Source: Topomyia yanbarensis (taxonomy: Eukaryota; Arthropoda; Insecta; Diptera; Culicidae). From it: DNA of 64,000 nt. The translations under genes were made by a program, and so were the position numbers. Below the pieces are notes generated by a model that was not told the DNA's origin, made no database searches, and saw nothing but the letters and a program-made list of their open reading frames with translations. Of this stretch, positions 33,838 through 43,590 are shown in pieces (the stretch's first letter is position 1; the number at the start of each line of letters is the position of its first letter). Location: contig NC_080670.1 of the NCBI RefSeq assembly GCF_030247195.1, forward strand, positions 45,150,194 through 45,214,193, given 5' to 3'.

Positions 33838-35055
33838 CTAATACAGCTGATAGGGCTCGAACCATTGCGGAGCTCTTCGGACACGCGAAGAGCGGCGAGG
33901 TACCTGAACAGCTGAATCGGCTTCATTTGCAGACTGAAATTCTGATGTCGAACTTGGCGATGTTGAAGATGAAGAAGACGATACTGATAACTGTGACGAT
34001 GACTCCGATGATAAGGTAGGCCTTCTCACCAGAGTATTTGGTGTTGACGATGGTCTCAAACTAGAGCAGCTTGTAAGAGGTGCTACTGGTGTTGAGTGTG
34101 CTAATGGATCCGTTGTACGACGAACCGGAAGATTCCAAGCATCAAGTAGAATGTTGAGTGGAAGTTTCGTACTATCTGTCGATGTCGATACGTTGAGATC
34201 CTCCGATATAGCGCGATCTCGAAGCTGGTTAACATGGGAGCGAACAAGCCTTCTATTGTCGAGCTGAACGTTGTACATTACACGACCTATACGTTCCAGT
34301 ACTGTTCCTGGAGCCCAGTGCCATTGATTTTTAACGAAGACTTTTGCGTATACCGGATCTTTAGCTTTGAACTCACGCTTCAAGGGTCGGCTCTCGCTAG
34401 GCTGTTCAAACTGCACAGAATCTGGTGGAGGACGGAGTAGATCCAAACTGGTACGGATCGGACGACCGAACATGACTTCTGCTGGCGATTTTCCATCCGG
34501 AGAAGAAAAACAAGGTGTGCTCCGGTAAGTCAGCAAAAATGTACTGAGTGCTTCACGCATTGTCGCTCTCCCCTCCTTAATCTTCTTTATTGACCGTTTG
34601 AATGTATCCACAAACCGCTCAGCTTGACCGTTCGATTGTGGGTGAAACGGCGCAGTTGTGAGATGCTCGATACCGTTATCCGTACAGTAGGATTGAAATT
34701 CTGCACTGGTGAACTGTGAGCCGTTGTCGCTCACTAGTGTCTCTGGCATTCCCAAGCGTGCGAACAGTTCTCTGATGATTTTGATTGTAGCGGCTGTAGT
34801 GATGCTGCGAGTCTGCACAATCTCAGGCCACTTCGAAAAAGAATCCACGACGACCAAGTAGTATTCCCCGTCGATCGGTCCAGCATAGTCAAGATGTACA
34901 CGCTGCCACGGTTTTGTTGATTTAGGCCAAGACAAAGGCGCTGACTTCGGTGGTGTTTTTGCAGCCATCGCACATTGATGGCAGGATTTAACATAATCAA
35001 CAATGTCGTTATCGAGAGTTGGCCAATAAACATAAGACCTGGCAATCGCCTTCAT
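33838..35055 (-). CDS. Gypsy integrase (C-terminal part of pol)
   Basis: This open stretch of 405 codons contains CHQC of the zinc-binding domain and a complete DD35E triad: Asp56 in HLDYAGP, Asp110 in LVSDNGSQF and Glu146 in NGQAERF. A basic, Ser/Thr-rich C-terminus follows. It is the 3' part of the pol gene. In the upstream codons a TGA (around 35,219) and the RNase H linker lie in the way, so it would not be made as part of a complete polyprotein. Confidence 0.88.
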   Translation of the reverse strand: MKAIARSYVYWPTLDNDIVDYVKSCHQCAMAAKTPPKSAPLSWPKSTKPWQRVHLDYAGPIDGEYYLVVVDSFSKWPEIVQTRSITTAATIKIIRELFARLGMPETLVSDNGSQFTSAEFQSYCTDNGIEHLTTAPFHPQSNGQAERFVDTFKRSIKKIKEGRATMREALSTFLLTYRSTPCFSSPDGKSPAEVMFGRPIRTSLDLLRPPPDSVQFEQPSESRPLKREFKAKDPVYAKVFVKNQWHWAPGTVLERIGRVMYNVQLDNRRLVRSHVNQLRDRAISEDLNVSTSTDSTKLPLNILLDAWNLPVRRTTDPLAHSTPVAPLTSCSSLRPSSTPNTLVRRPTLSSESSSQLSVSSSSSSTSPSSTSEFQSANEADSAVQVPRRSSRVRRAPQWFEPYQLY

Positions 35056-36552
35056 TCGCTGGATTCCAGGGTGGCCACGATGAAGCTGCTGAAGACTGCG
35101 CTTGCGATGGGGCGAAGGAATAACAAGTCGATCGCCAAATAGTATGCAGCCTTGTACCGTGGTAAGTGACTCACGTCGTGCATAAAACCGCTTGAGCTCT
35201 GCATCAGTAACGGTCTCAGGTCAACCGTCAATCAGGTATCGATAAACTGCTTTGGTGATAGGATCGGACTGTGTAGACTGTTGTACGATTCTAAAACTCA
35301 GAGGGAGAACGGTTAGTGTATCTTGTGTAACTGACCTTAAGTCATTCTCCAAAGAGACCGAAGCAATCACGTAATCTTCCTCAGGTCTGACGTGCTGGTT
35401 GATCAGACGGGAAAGTATGTCAGCATTGCCGAATTTCGCTGTCGGGACGTACTCGATGGTGAACTCATAAAGCAATAGCGTAAGAGCCCAACGTTGTAAC
35501 CGGTTCGATGTGTAAACAGGAATTCCTTTCTTCGAACCGAAAATCCTCAGCAGCGGTTCGTGATCACCCTCTAAGAACGGTTGGTTTCAAAATCGTCCAA
35601 TGAAGGACGTTCGTTGGACCAATTTGGACATCGTCCAAATAACCGTTCAACGAACGTCCATAATTGGACCCGTGTTGAACGATTTTGAAACAATTTTTTG
35701 GACTTCTCAGTGGGCAGTCTGAAGATGAAAGCGACGACCAAACAACATTTTGTGAAATTTAGTCACTGCGAAAATTATTGCAAGTCCTTCACGATCGGGC
35801 TGACTATAGTTTTTCTCTGCTGCTGTGAGTGCTCTGGAGGCATGCTGTACCACCTTGAGAGTACCGTCCGGAAACTTGTGTGATAATGTTGCACCGACAC
35901 CAACAGACGACGCATCTGCCGACACAACTATATCAAGCGCAGGGTTGTAGTGAGTCAACAGTAGATCGGATTTCAATACCTCTTTAAATTTGTTAAATGC
36001 CGCCTGGCATTTTTTCGTCCACTCAAATTTTGCATCCGCCTTGAGTAGCTCATCAAGAGGATACCGAAGGGTGCGCATACTAGGAACAAACTTGCCGTAG
36101 TAATTTATTGCTCCTAGGAGAGAACGAACACCGGAAACGTCAGTGGGCGGTGGCATTTCGTTGATGGCTTGAACCTTTGATGGATCCGGGCGAAGACTGT
36201 TGCGGTCAAGCAGATGACTTACATATTTAATTTGCGGCTGAGCGAATATGCACTTTTCTACACGAATGGTAAAACCAAAATCGCTGATCCTTTGAAACAC
36301 TGCATGAAGGTTCGCCCAGTGATTTTCAGGATTTACACCACCAACGACGACGTCATCTAGATAACCACACGTATGAGGGAGGCCTGCCAGCATAGTATCG
36401 ATAAGTTGCTGGAATGCTCCCGGTGCTGCTTTGACTCCCGGTGTCAGACGGTTGTACCGGTAAAGTCCCCGATGGGTGTTGATGGTTAACAATTCACGGC
36501 TGCTTTCGTCCACTTCTACCTGGACGCTTTGCACGAAAAACTGGAGTTGCAC
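35056..36552 (-). pseudogene. Gypsy reverse transcriptase/RNase H, internally deleted and interrupted
   Basis: The frame at 36,552-35,707 begins near VQVEVDESSRELLTINTHRG and has the RT box GYLDDVVVGG, then RNase H starting at DIVVSADASSVGVGA. Compared with related elements, the RT segment between FRAKRP (end of the upstream frame) and QVEVDESS is missing, a loss of roughly 75-100 residues. A palindromic insert at 35,587-35,696 separates the RNase H end from the linker at 35,475-35,221, which ends in an in-frame stop. Confidence 0.83.
35587..35696. mobile_element. About 110-bp palindromic MITE in gypsy pol
   Basis: The termini GTTTCAAAATCGTCCAA and, complemented, GTTTCAAAATCGTTCAA enclose repeats of GGACGTTCGTTG and TTGGAC. 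It breaks the RNase H region of the gypsy element. A truncated relative lies at 41,875-41,965. Confidence 0.8.
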
Positions 36553-36922
36553 CTGGTATTAGTTCCAATTTCACTTTTGTTTTCGTACACAACCCCAGCT
36601 CGCTCCTAAACACCCTCGGGTATGCTGATTTGAGTGACTGCAAAGTGACAGAAGGAACAGTGACGTTGTTGCAGTACGTGCTAATGGGCAGTGACCAGAG
36701 ATCGAATGCATCCATCAAATCGATGCCAAGAAGGTAAAGTGGTTTTTCAACAACGTAAAACTGACCGGTATGTTGTTTGCCATTGAAAGAAATGTCACAA
36801 CTGAACTTAAACAAAAACTGCAAGCGGTCGCCTGACGCTGTTGCGGCTTGTTCGTTTGCCGGCACTGTGGGTGGTTTACCTATTTTCTCCCACAACCGTT
36901 TCGAAATTATAAGCATAAGCAT
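36494..36922 (-). pseudogene. Gypsy protease/N-terminal pol segment, frameshifted
   Basis: The frame continues the protease after the DTGSD active site as IISKRLWEKIGK and runs to LLGIDLMDAFDLWSLP and ELIPGATPVFRAKRP. It lies in a different frame from gag. At the junction the minus strand repeats the hexamer CTTATG, and this small tandem expansion appears to cause the shift. Confidence 0.8.
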
Positions 36923-38205
36923 AAGTCAGACCCCGTGTCCAACTGCAGACGCACATTTACACCGTTCAACATCACAGTAACAAAACGGCGCCTTTTATCG
37001 ACGGTATTAATCACAAGACTTACGCTTTTTGTAGCATACGATCCCGGGTGCTTTTTGTTTCGACTGGCTTTGGATGTTCGTTTGGCAGTGGAACAATAAC
37101 CCTCACGGTGTCCGACAATACCACAATCTTTGCATTTGTGGCTCCTATGAGTGCAGTCTCGAACGAAATGCATTCCTCCACAGAACCAGCAGGGCGTTGA
37201 GGGAATGTTTTTGTCGGGTCGGGCTGTCTCCACTGGCGGTTTATGTTGATGCTTTGAAAATTGTTTTCGCTTGATGAAATTTACCGATGACGGTGGTGCT
37301 GATGACTCGATCATTGCCGTGTCCCGCTTTAGGCACAACAATCGCTGACAGTCTTCCGAAAGATGATCGAGAGTGATGTCATCGCGTTCCTCAATTTTCG
37401 ACAGTAGCCGCGTTCGTATTTCGCTGTCTCCTTCCGACTTTAAACCGCAAACAAACATAAGACATTTGAACTGCTCCTCGGTAAGTTTGCTTAGCTCGAA
37501 TTCAACGCAGGTCTTGTTGATTCGGCAAGCATATGTGACGTAATCGTCGGTCGGTTGTTTGGTAACCTGCAAACACCGATACCGTTTACTGATGACGGAC
37601 TCTGCAGCGCCGAAAAGGATTTTTAGTTTTTCATCTGTATCAGCAAATTTGTAGTCCTTCGGCAATTTCGGCAGGATGTAACTCACATATCTTTCGTGCT
37701 CAGATGATCCGAGTTTTCGCATGAGCAAGCGGACTTTCGCTTCATCGTCCAGCCGTGCAGCATCTTGCTCGAACAAATCGTCGTATCTGCCGTACCATGC
37801 AGCGAAGGTTATGTTTCCATCCGGATCGTAGCGAAACTCTTTGATATTGTTTGCTAGTGAATCGAGAATCATTTCAGGGTTTGGGGGGACCTGAATACTG
37901 ATTGATGAGATGACACTCCGGAAGAAATCTTGCTGCTGCTGCATTAACTGTTGTTGCTGCTGCTGCATGAATACCTGTTGCTGCTGCATTAACTGCTGAA
38001 AGAGCTGATAGGATGCTTCGGCGGAAGACGAACTGGTACTTGAAGATTGCTGCGCTGATGGTGGACCGTTGAAAAATGGAGCTGAATGCCGCTGATGATT
38101 TTGCTGCATTCCCGGGTGTTGTGGGTTTACTCCTGGCGGTAGTGGACCGCCTGGCAAGCCGTTTCCCGGCTGATGCTGCTCCGGATTGAGGTTAGATTCC
38201 GCCAT
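36907..38205 (-). CDS. Gypsy Gag plus start of protease
   Basis: 432 codons from ATG at 38,205. The N-terminal 110 residues are Gln/Pro-rich (runs of QQQQ encoded by CAG repeats), followed by a capsid-like helical region (FAAWYGRYDDLFEQDAARLD), then two zinc knuckles (CWFCGGMHFVRDC and CKDCGIVGHREGYC) and the protease active site LQLDTGSD. The frame ends just after this, due to the hexamer expansion. In related elements gag and pol are one frame or joined by a programmed shift. Confidence 0.88.
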   Translation of the reverse strand: MAESNLNPEQHQPGNGLPGGPLPPGVNPQHPGMQQNHQRHSAPFFNGPPSAQQSSSTSSSSAEASYQLFQQLMQQQQVFMQQQQQQLMQQQQDFFRSVISSISIQVPPNPEMILDSLANNIKEFRYDPDGNITFAAWYGRYDDLFEQDAARLDDEAKVRLLMRKLGSSEHERYVSYILPKLPKDYKFADTDEKLKILFGAAESVISKRYRCLQVTKQPTDDYVTYACRINKTCVEFELSKLTEEQFKCLMFVCGLKSEGDSEIRTRLLSKIEERDDITLDHLSEDCQRLLCLKRDTAMIESSAPPSSVNFIKRKQFSKHQHKPPVETARPDKNIPSTPCWFCGGMHFVRDCTHRSHKCKDCGIVGHREGYCSTAKRTSKASRNKKHPGSYATKSVSLVINTVDKRRRFVTVMLNGVNVRLQLDTGSDLCLCL

Positions 38206-38275
38206 GCTTTCCGTTTACACGTGGGTGATAAATATTGGCTTTCGATCGCCAATTTTACTAAATTCTCGTCGCCAC

Positions 38276-38529
38276 TGTTGTGGTTCGTGTTCGGAGGTGA
38301 CCGATAGAGAAGATTACACGACCCACACGTTAAAACATATATATACTTTATTTAAAATAGAGACGCGAACAAACGGAGAGGTAAAATATGCGTATTACTT
38401 ATAGTATGGTATATCACATTCTGATTCCTGACCGGATGCTGTTCGGTGCGTCAACTGAGTGACAGGCGGGCTGCCACCAGTGAGCCCAGCAATTCCTGTT
38501 GAGTTGTAGGGATGTTCACGTCTCCAACA
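38276..38529 (-). repeat. Right (5') LTR of the gypsy element
   Basis: 254 bp with TGTTG/CAACA ends and a TATATATA stretch near 38,336 that might be part of its promoter or poly(A) region. It is the undamaged reference against which the split LTR is recognised. Confidence 0.9.
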
Positions 38530-38665
38530 GCGTAGGACGTTTGTTAAACAAACTTATCTGCGAGGGAGTGCAAAGTTGATGCAAAAATGGAAATTAAATG
38601 CATTTTTTCTAATTTGATGCAAATTTGTTATACACTTCTAGAGTGATCTGCCCCTAGGCCGCCAC

Positions 38666-39060
38666 GCAAATTTGCAAATATGTTGGCAATGGCAACAATT
38701 TTGCAAACATATTATCGCCCAATTCATGTATACTCGCAGTAATTTGATATTGTTGGAATGAACTACCATCATAAGAATGAAGAATATATAATTAGAAAAT
38801 TCTATTGAATCTCTGAATAAAGGCTCCATCTCAATCATATAGCATGTATCTGCCAAGTCATTCCAATCGAGTAAGAATTTTGCAAACATATTATCGCCCA
38901 ATTCATGTATACTCGCAGTAATTTGATATTGTTGGAATGAACTACCATCATAAGAATAAAGAATATATAATTATAAAATTCTATTGAATCTCTGAATAAA
39001 GGCTCCATCTCAATCATATCGCATGTATCTGCCAAGTCATTCCAATCGAGTAAGATACCA
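38666..39060. repeat. 179-bp tandem duplication
   Basis: The units 38,701-38,879 and 38,880-39,058 begin TTGCAAACATATTATCGCCC and are nearly identical (differences such as GAATGAAG against GAATAAAG and ATAGCATG against ATCGCATG). There is no coding capacity. It follows directly after the target-site duplication of the nested structure. Confidence 0.9.
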
Positions 39061-39225
39061 TTGGGCCATTGACACGTCCCGTTACTCGTGTCTAATATGC
39101 ATGTCCATTATTCTCATAGAAGGCTAACCAAATTGCACAAATTTAGTGATTTCTAAATCTTACGTCAGTTTCAGCTACTAGACCACTAAAAATGTACAGA
39201 GCAAACATTTATCTCAAGCTATTGA

Positions 39226-39876
39226 ATAGGGATCTTTAGGGGTGTACGGGTTAGGGCATATTCTGATGCAGATTAGTACTGTGAGTTTATATCTCAGTCC
39301 TTTTCCAATTTTTAAGCCCGAAACTATTGAAAAAAAATTTTTTTTAGTTTGTTTCCTTTTAGGACAATAACACATCCAAACCCATGCGACTTGCACGATT
39401 CTATAGGTTGCCTTATAAGATCTACCATAGTTTGTGGATGAAACTAGGGATGGCAGGCTGTTAGCGGATTGACAAAGTACCAGATCATAGACTTTTCTAC
39501 GGCTTATGTACGTACACGTCACATGACACAAATACTACTTCACTAGCTGGTGGAAAATAGTAAACAAAGCCGGCAAAAGTAAATGGGATTGTTTTCAACC
39601 AGTAAGCTGCCCTGGTGTTCGTGAGACTGGCCGACAAGAACTCAATGCTGTGTGGGGTGCTGTCCCGGTTAACAATGAGGCGAACGAGATATTTGCTGAT
39701 ACGTCATTTAGTCGGACAGCTGTCAGTTTGTTGGTTGAATTTAATTTGTTTATTTTTATTTAAAAATCAGAAAAGAATAATTAAGGTTTAAGAATGATAT
39801 AAGTGCACTCGTAAGGACACCTGCTATCAATAAATATGAAAAACTGGCATAATTTTTCCAAATTAAAGATCCCTAT
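39226..39876. mobile_element. TIR element, copy A (651 bp)
   Basis: The ends are ATAGGGATCTTTA and complement. The sequence is an inverted copy of 42,809-43,293, with shared stretches such as GTGTGGGGTGCTGTCCCGGT and GGTTTAAGAATGATAT. Copy A has about 150 extra bases (about 39,500-39,645) absent from copy B. No transposase frame is visible. Confidence 0.85.
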
Positions 39877-40089
39877 TGTATAAAATCAAATGGATTATTT
39901 ACAGGTACTACCGTTTGGTTGAATTGACAGCTTATACGGCAAGTTGGGAATATACTGTTATGGCAGCGAAAATGTTTTAACGGGATTTCATTCAATTGTT
40001 TACACAAGAGTTTTATACATATTTTCTCGAATGTGGAAGTACGTTCTATGTAACAATAGTATTTATTCAAAGAGAAATCTGAGCTGAAT

Positions 40090-40530
40090 AATGCCGGAAG
40101 CAGCACCAAACACCGGATCGGGTCCAGTACCTCTAAACCAACCGTCATTACTAAGCTGACCAACTCTTACGAAAAAATCCGTACACTGTGCGGACTGTTT
40201 GTCTGGGCGCGGTGGACGATTTCGCGAAATAACAACGATTACACCAAATGCCTCCAAACCAACAATCAATACCATCAATAAAGAATCAAATGCTGATAAA
40301 AATGGATTTACAACAGCGACCCGTAGGTACAAAAACCAAATTAGAACATCCGACCATGTGCATCATGAATGCAGTATTGATGACGACATGGACGTTAGTA
40401 TAGCGGCTGGTAAGATTCCACCATTTTGTGATTTATAATGGTAATATGTATCTCCAACAGTTATCTTGATATACAATAACTGTAATAAGAGTTTTTCAAT
40501 GTAAGTTCGTTTAATAAACATAAAAAAGAG
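40090..40530 (+). other. Coding-like remnant, unidentified
   Basis: A plus-strand frame 40,199-40,438 encodes a polar, Thr/Asn-rich peptide starting SGRGGRFREITTITPNASK, preceded by further open pieces in other frames (from ATG 40,091). AATAAA lies at 40,513. This could be a decayed gene or retrocopy. I do not recognise it. Confidence 0.3.
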
Positions 40531-40830
40531 GTTGCCCAAGTAGCACTTGTAACAAGCAATGACAGCGATTAGTTGCGTTAGCAGAAGCTTTTACCTGCGG
40601 ATAAATGTTTCCTTTTTCCTTTTTTCCGTTCATGTTATCTTTCGTCTCGCATAGCCTCTCTTTCTACTTTATATATTTTAAATGGACTGGTTGCCTTTGA
40701 CAGTTCCCCTTGGCTGCATTTTAATGTTAGATTTTTTCGTATCCGCACATCCCGTCTCAGGTTAACCCTTAAATGCATACTGTTGCCATTTGGTAACATA
40801 CCGAATTCTGTGATATCCATATCAACATTT

Positions 40831-41035
40831 GAATAGGGCTAATAAGATTTGTAAACAAACTTTTGTTTTGCTGATTCCTCCTAATTTGTTATCATTTCAA
40901 CACAGAAAACATTTGAAATTGATTCTACCAAGGATAAAGATGTTGATTCATGTGTATTTTTCATGAAATTCAACTCGGTAGCGGAATAATGAGCGAAATA
41001 AGTTTGTTTACAAAAGTCTCATTAGCCCTTTTGAA
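40831..41035. mobile_element. 200-bp MITE, AGGGCTAATAAG ends
   Basis: The termini TAGGGCTAATAAGATTTGTA and complement (inward TTTGTAAACAAACTT) give arms of about 30 bp with few differences. The flanks TTTGAA occur on both sides, a likely 6-bp duplication. Confidence 0.75.
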
Positions 41036-41138
41036 GAATTACTATTGATATAAAGCCTCAACAAGAGGTGAATATTACAACCATACTGAAAAATCAGTAC
41101 CAAAGTAAAATTAGTTTCATGCATTTAAGGGATAAGCC

Positions 41139-41258
41139 CATTCCAGAGCCGGTACGGAATTCTGAATGGAGTCAGTTTTGCTTCCAACTAAAATGCAACA
41201 ACTTATTTCGACTCAATCAGTTGTTGAATTTGAGCTGGAATCAGTATTGATTCCAAAT
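41139..41258. repeat. Dispersed TTCCRGARCCGGT repeat, copy 1
   Basis: The stretch ATTCCAGAGCCGGTACGGAA ... TTTGAGCTGGAATC is closely similar to 52,690-52,810 (same order of motifs: GAATGG, GACTCAATCRGTTG, GAGCTGGAAT). Part of it recurs with rearrangement at 41,660-41,800. Confidence 0.65.
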
Positions 41259-41659
41259 GAATTAATCGTCATATGAATTTGTTAGTAACCAAAAAAATCA
41301 AAGAAAGTATATGGGAATCGAAATGTATCTAACTTTTTACGTGCAATAATGGCGACCAGCATCTTCCAGTTCGTAATACGTCAACAGTCCTTTCAATTTT
41401 CATTAACAATAGTTGTTTACGCCATCCGCTCAATAAGAGGAAGCGTCCTACGTTAGTTCAATGTGTTGAATGTTTATTCATTGAACGCCGGCATTGCTGC
41501 CAAGCTGGTGTTAATGGCTGTATTGTCAAAAAAGGGCAATTAAACGTGTTACGAAGTAAACAATTTAGACCGCCATAATATCACGTATTGCATTGTCACA
41601 TCGTATTGCATGTCACATGGAATACTGAATAGAACCCATACTGCATCCCTTCAGGATTT

Positions 41660-41815
41660 AGAGCATGTTCCAGAATGGTTTCACTGTAGCAGAAACCCAG
41701 TAAAGCTCAGCCGGCTGGTTCTAGTTAGTATTCCGGCTCCAGTGACACAACCGATTCTAATTCGAGTCGGTTGTGTCATTGGAGCTGGAATACGAATTTG
41801 AACTTTACTTTACTG
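41660..41815. repeat. Palindromic relative of the same dispersed repeat
   Basis: It contains GGCTCCAGTGACACAACCGA and the complement within 80 bases, plus TTCCAGAATGGTTTCACTG, shared with 52,838 onward. It has the appearance of a short foldback derivative. Confidence 0.6.
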
Positions 41816-41874
41816 GGAACCCTCGCATAAATGTGACGTCAAATTGCATGCTCTCCATTGATAAGCCCAAAAAA

Positions 41875-41965
41875 TTGTTTCAAAATCATCCAACACAGGT
41901 TCAATAATGGACGCCTGTTGATCGATCTGGTGGACATCGCTCAATGTTGGTCCAACGAAGGATTT
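41875..41965. mobile_element. Truncated copy of the GTTTCAAAATCG MITE
   Basis: TTGTTTCAAAATCATCCAACAC and the following bases align with the reverse complement of 35,587-35,696, with several substitutions and a lost right end. Confidence 0.7.
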
Positions 41966-42808
41966 GCATTTGATATTTTCTTCTTCATCATGACCAAAAT
42001 CTATAACTATAGAATGCTCTACACGATGTGAGACAATCTTCCACATTATTTAAATTTACATTTGTTGTTCCCTCTAAACCGATCAGCATTTATTAATAAT
42101 GCGAGATTTCTTTGCCGACAATTTTGATAATAGATGACTTATATGATTTATATGAACATATTTATTAACAGTTCGGTTCGCTCAAACCAAAATGCTCTCT
42201 GTATTTTCCATGGAAAATATTTGTTTTCTGTGGAAGATCGGATATACGAAAATCAAACCATATTTTAAATAAATAATTTTAAATATAAAAAAAACAATTT
42301 TCGCAGTCGGAAACAATTTGTGTTGAATTATTCCCGACCGGATTTTGGGTGTGGATAGTTTTAAAATCCCATGACGTTTCCCGCGGTTTGGTTTACACTT
42401 CATAAAAAGAGCCATTTTTGTGTAGACTCATTTCCCGTACTGGAATTTGAAATTCCAGGTTCCATTTAAACTACACACGGTAATCACAACAAACTTTATT
42501 ATAACTATGAAGTACGCATTTTGGTGGGAAACTGGGACTACCCATAAAATGAATATATTGCTTTTACTCTCTCTTGTGTAAACAGAATGTACGTCAGAAT
42601 CTGCATACTTTCTACTCCACACAACAAAGTAAAAAATGCATAGTTTTGATTCTTTCAACAAAGTATAAAATGGGTAATTTATACTCATGCCTGCAAATCT
42701 AAATGTATAGTTTGTACCACAGAAAACAGACGTTTAGGCTAGATTAAAATTTCTACAAAACCTGTGTAAACTTTCAAATTGATAAACGTTGGAAATCCGT
42801 GTTTCACT
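41966..42808. other. AT-rich intergenic DNA, nothing recognised
   Basis: Only short overlapping frames. No RNA or repeat structure that I could support. Confidence 0.5.
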
Positions 42809-43293
42809 ATAGGGATCTTTAATTTGGAAAAATTGTGCCAGTTTTTCATATGTATTGGTAGCGGATGTCCTTACGAGTACACTCATATCATTCTTAAACC
42901 TTAATTATTATTTTCTGATTTTTAAATTTAAAAAAAACCAAATGAAATTTAACCAGCAAACTGACAGTTGTCCTACTAAATGACGTATCTGCAAATATCT
43001 CGTTCGCCTCATTGTTAACCGGGACAGCACCCCACACAGCATGATCTGGTACTTTGTCAATCCGCTAGCAGCCTGCCATCCCAAGTTTCATCTGCAAACT
43101 ACGGTAGATCTGATAAGACAACCTATAGAGTCGTGCAAGTTGCATGGGTTTGGATGTGTTATTGTCCCAAAAGGAAACAAACTAAAAAAAAATTTCAATA
43201 GTTTCAAAATATTGAAAAGGACTGAGATATTAACTCACGGTACTAATCTGCATCAGAATATGCCTTAACCCGCACACCCCTAAAGATCCCTAT
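42809..43293. mobile_element. TIR element, copy B (485 bp)
   Basis: The same family as 39,226-39,876 in opposite orientation with ends ATAGGGATCTTTA and complement. It lacks the extra 150 bases of copy A and may be the more typical form. Confidence 0.85.
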
Positions 43294-43470
43294 TGTCATC
43301 TGCGCAACTGTTTGCACGGTTAAATAAAACAACCTGCAGAATAAGTTCTTTTAACTTACTTTTGAGTTGTGCGTCGCTTTCGCACTTATTAGTGTTGTCA
43401 AAAACAAAAAGAGAGATTCGACTCAGTCGAGGTCTTCCGTGGAGGAAGGTACTTTTGAGTTGTTTGGGGT

Positions 43471-43590
43471 GAACTCAAAATTAGGTAAATTCAACTTAAA
43501 TTTGAGTATAAAAAACCTATCAATGAGTTGTAATTTTTGCCGTGGTTAAATGGAAACTACCTTCAACACGGTTTACCTAATTTTAAGTTC
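43471..43590. mobile_element. 120-bp palindromic element
   Basis: The arms GAACTCAAAATTAGGTAAA and, complemented, GAACTTAAAATTAGGTAAA (one mismatch in 19) flank an AT-rich centre. A further half-copy GAACTCAATTTTAGGTAG lies at 43,620. Confidence 0.65.

Larger units (their letters stand above)
28682..38529 (-). mobile_element. Ty3/gypsy LTR retrotransposon, interrupted by a 4.9-kb insertion
   Basis: The right LTR is 38,276-38,529 (254 bp, TGTTG...CAACA). The left LTR is split into 28,682-28,816 and 33,710-33,829. The flanks GCGTA at 28,677-28,681 and 38,530-38,534 are its 5-bp duplication. Without the insertion the element is about 4.96 kb. Next to the right LTR the minus strand has TGGCGACGAGAA, a plausible tRNA primer site. 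Next to the left LTR it has the purine tract AGGAGGGGAGA (33,830-33,840). The LTRs differ at one visible position, so integration was recent. The coding region already contains an RT deletion, a protease frameshift and a stop. Confidence 0.93.
28491..38657. mobile_element. TIR element (about 314 bp) split by the gypsy insertion
   Basis: The left part is 28,491-28,681 and the right part is 38,535-38,657. The termini are CTAGGGGCAGATCACT and exact complement. The flanks GCCGCCAC at 28,483-28,490 and 38,658-38,665 are a perfect 8-bp duplication, as made by hAT-type elements. Both parts also share AAATGCATTT subterminally in inverted order. It is the outermost layer of the nested structure. Confidence 0.87.
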
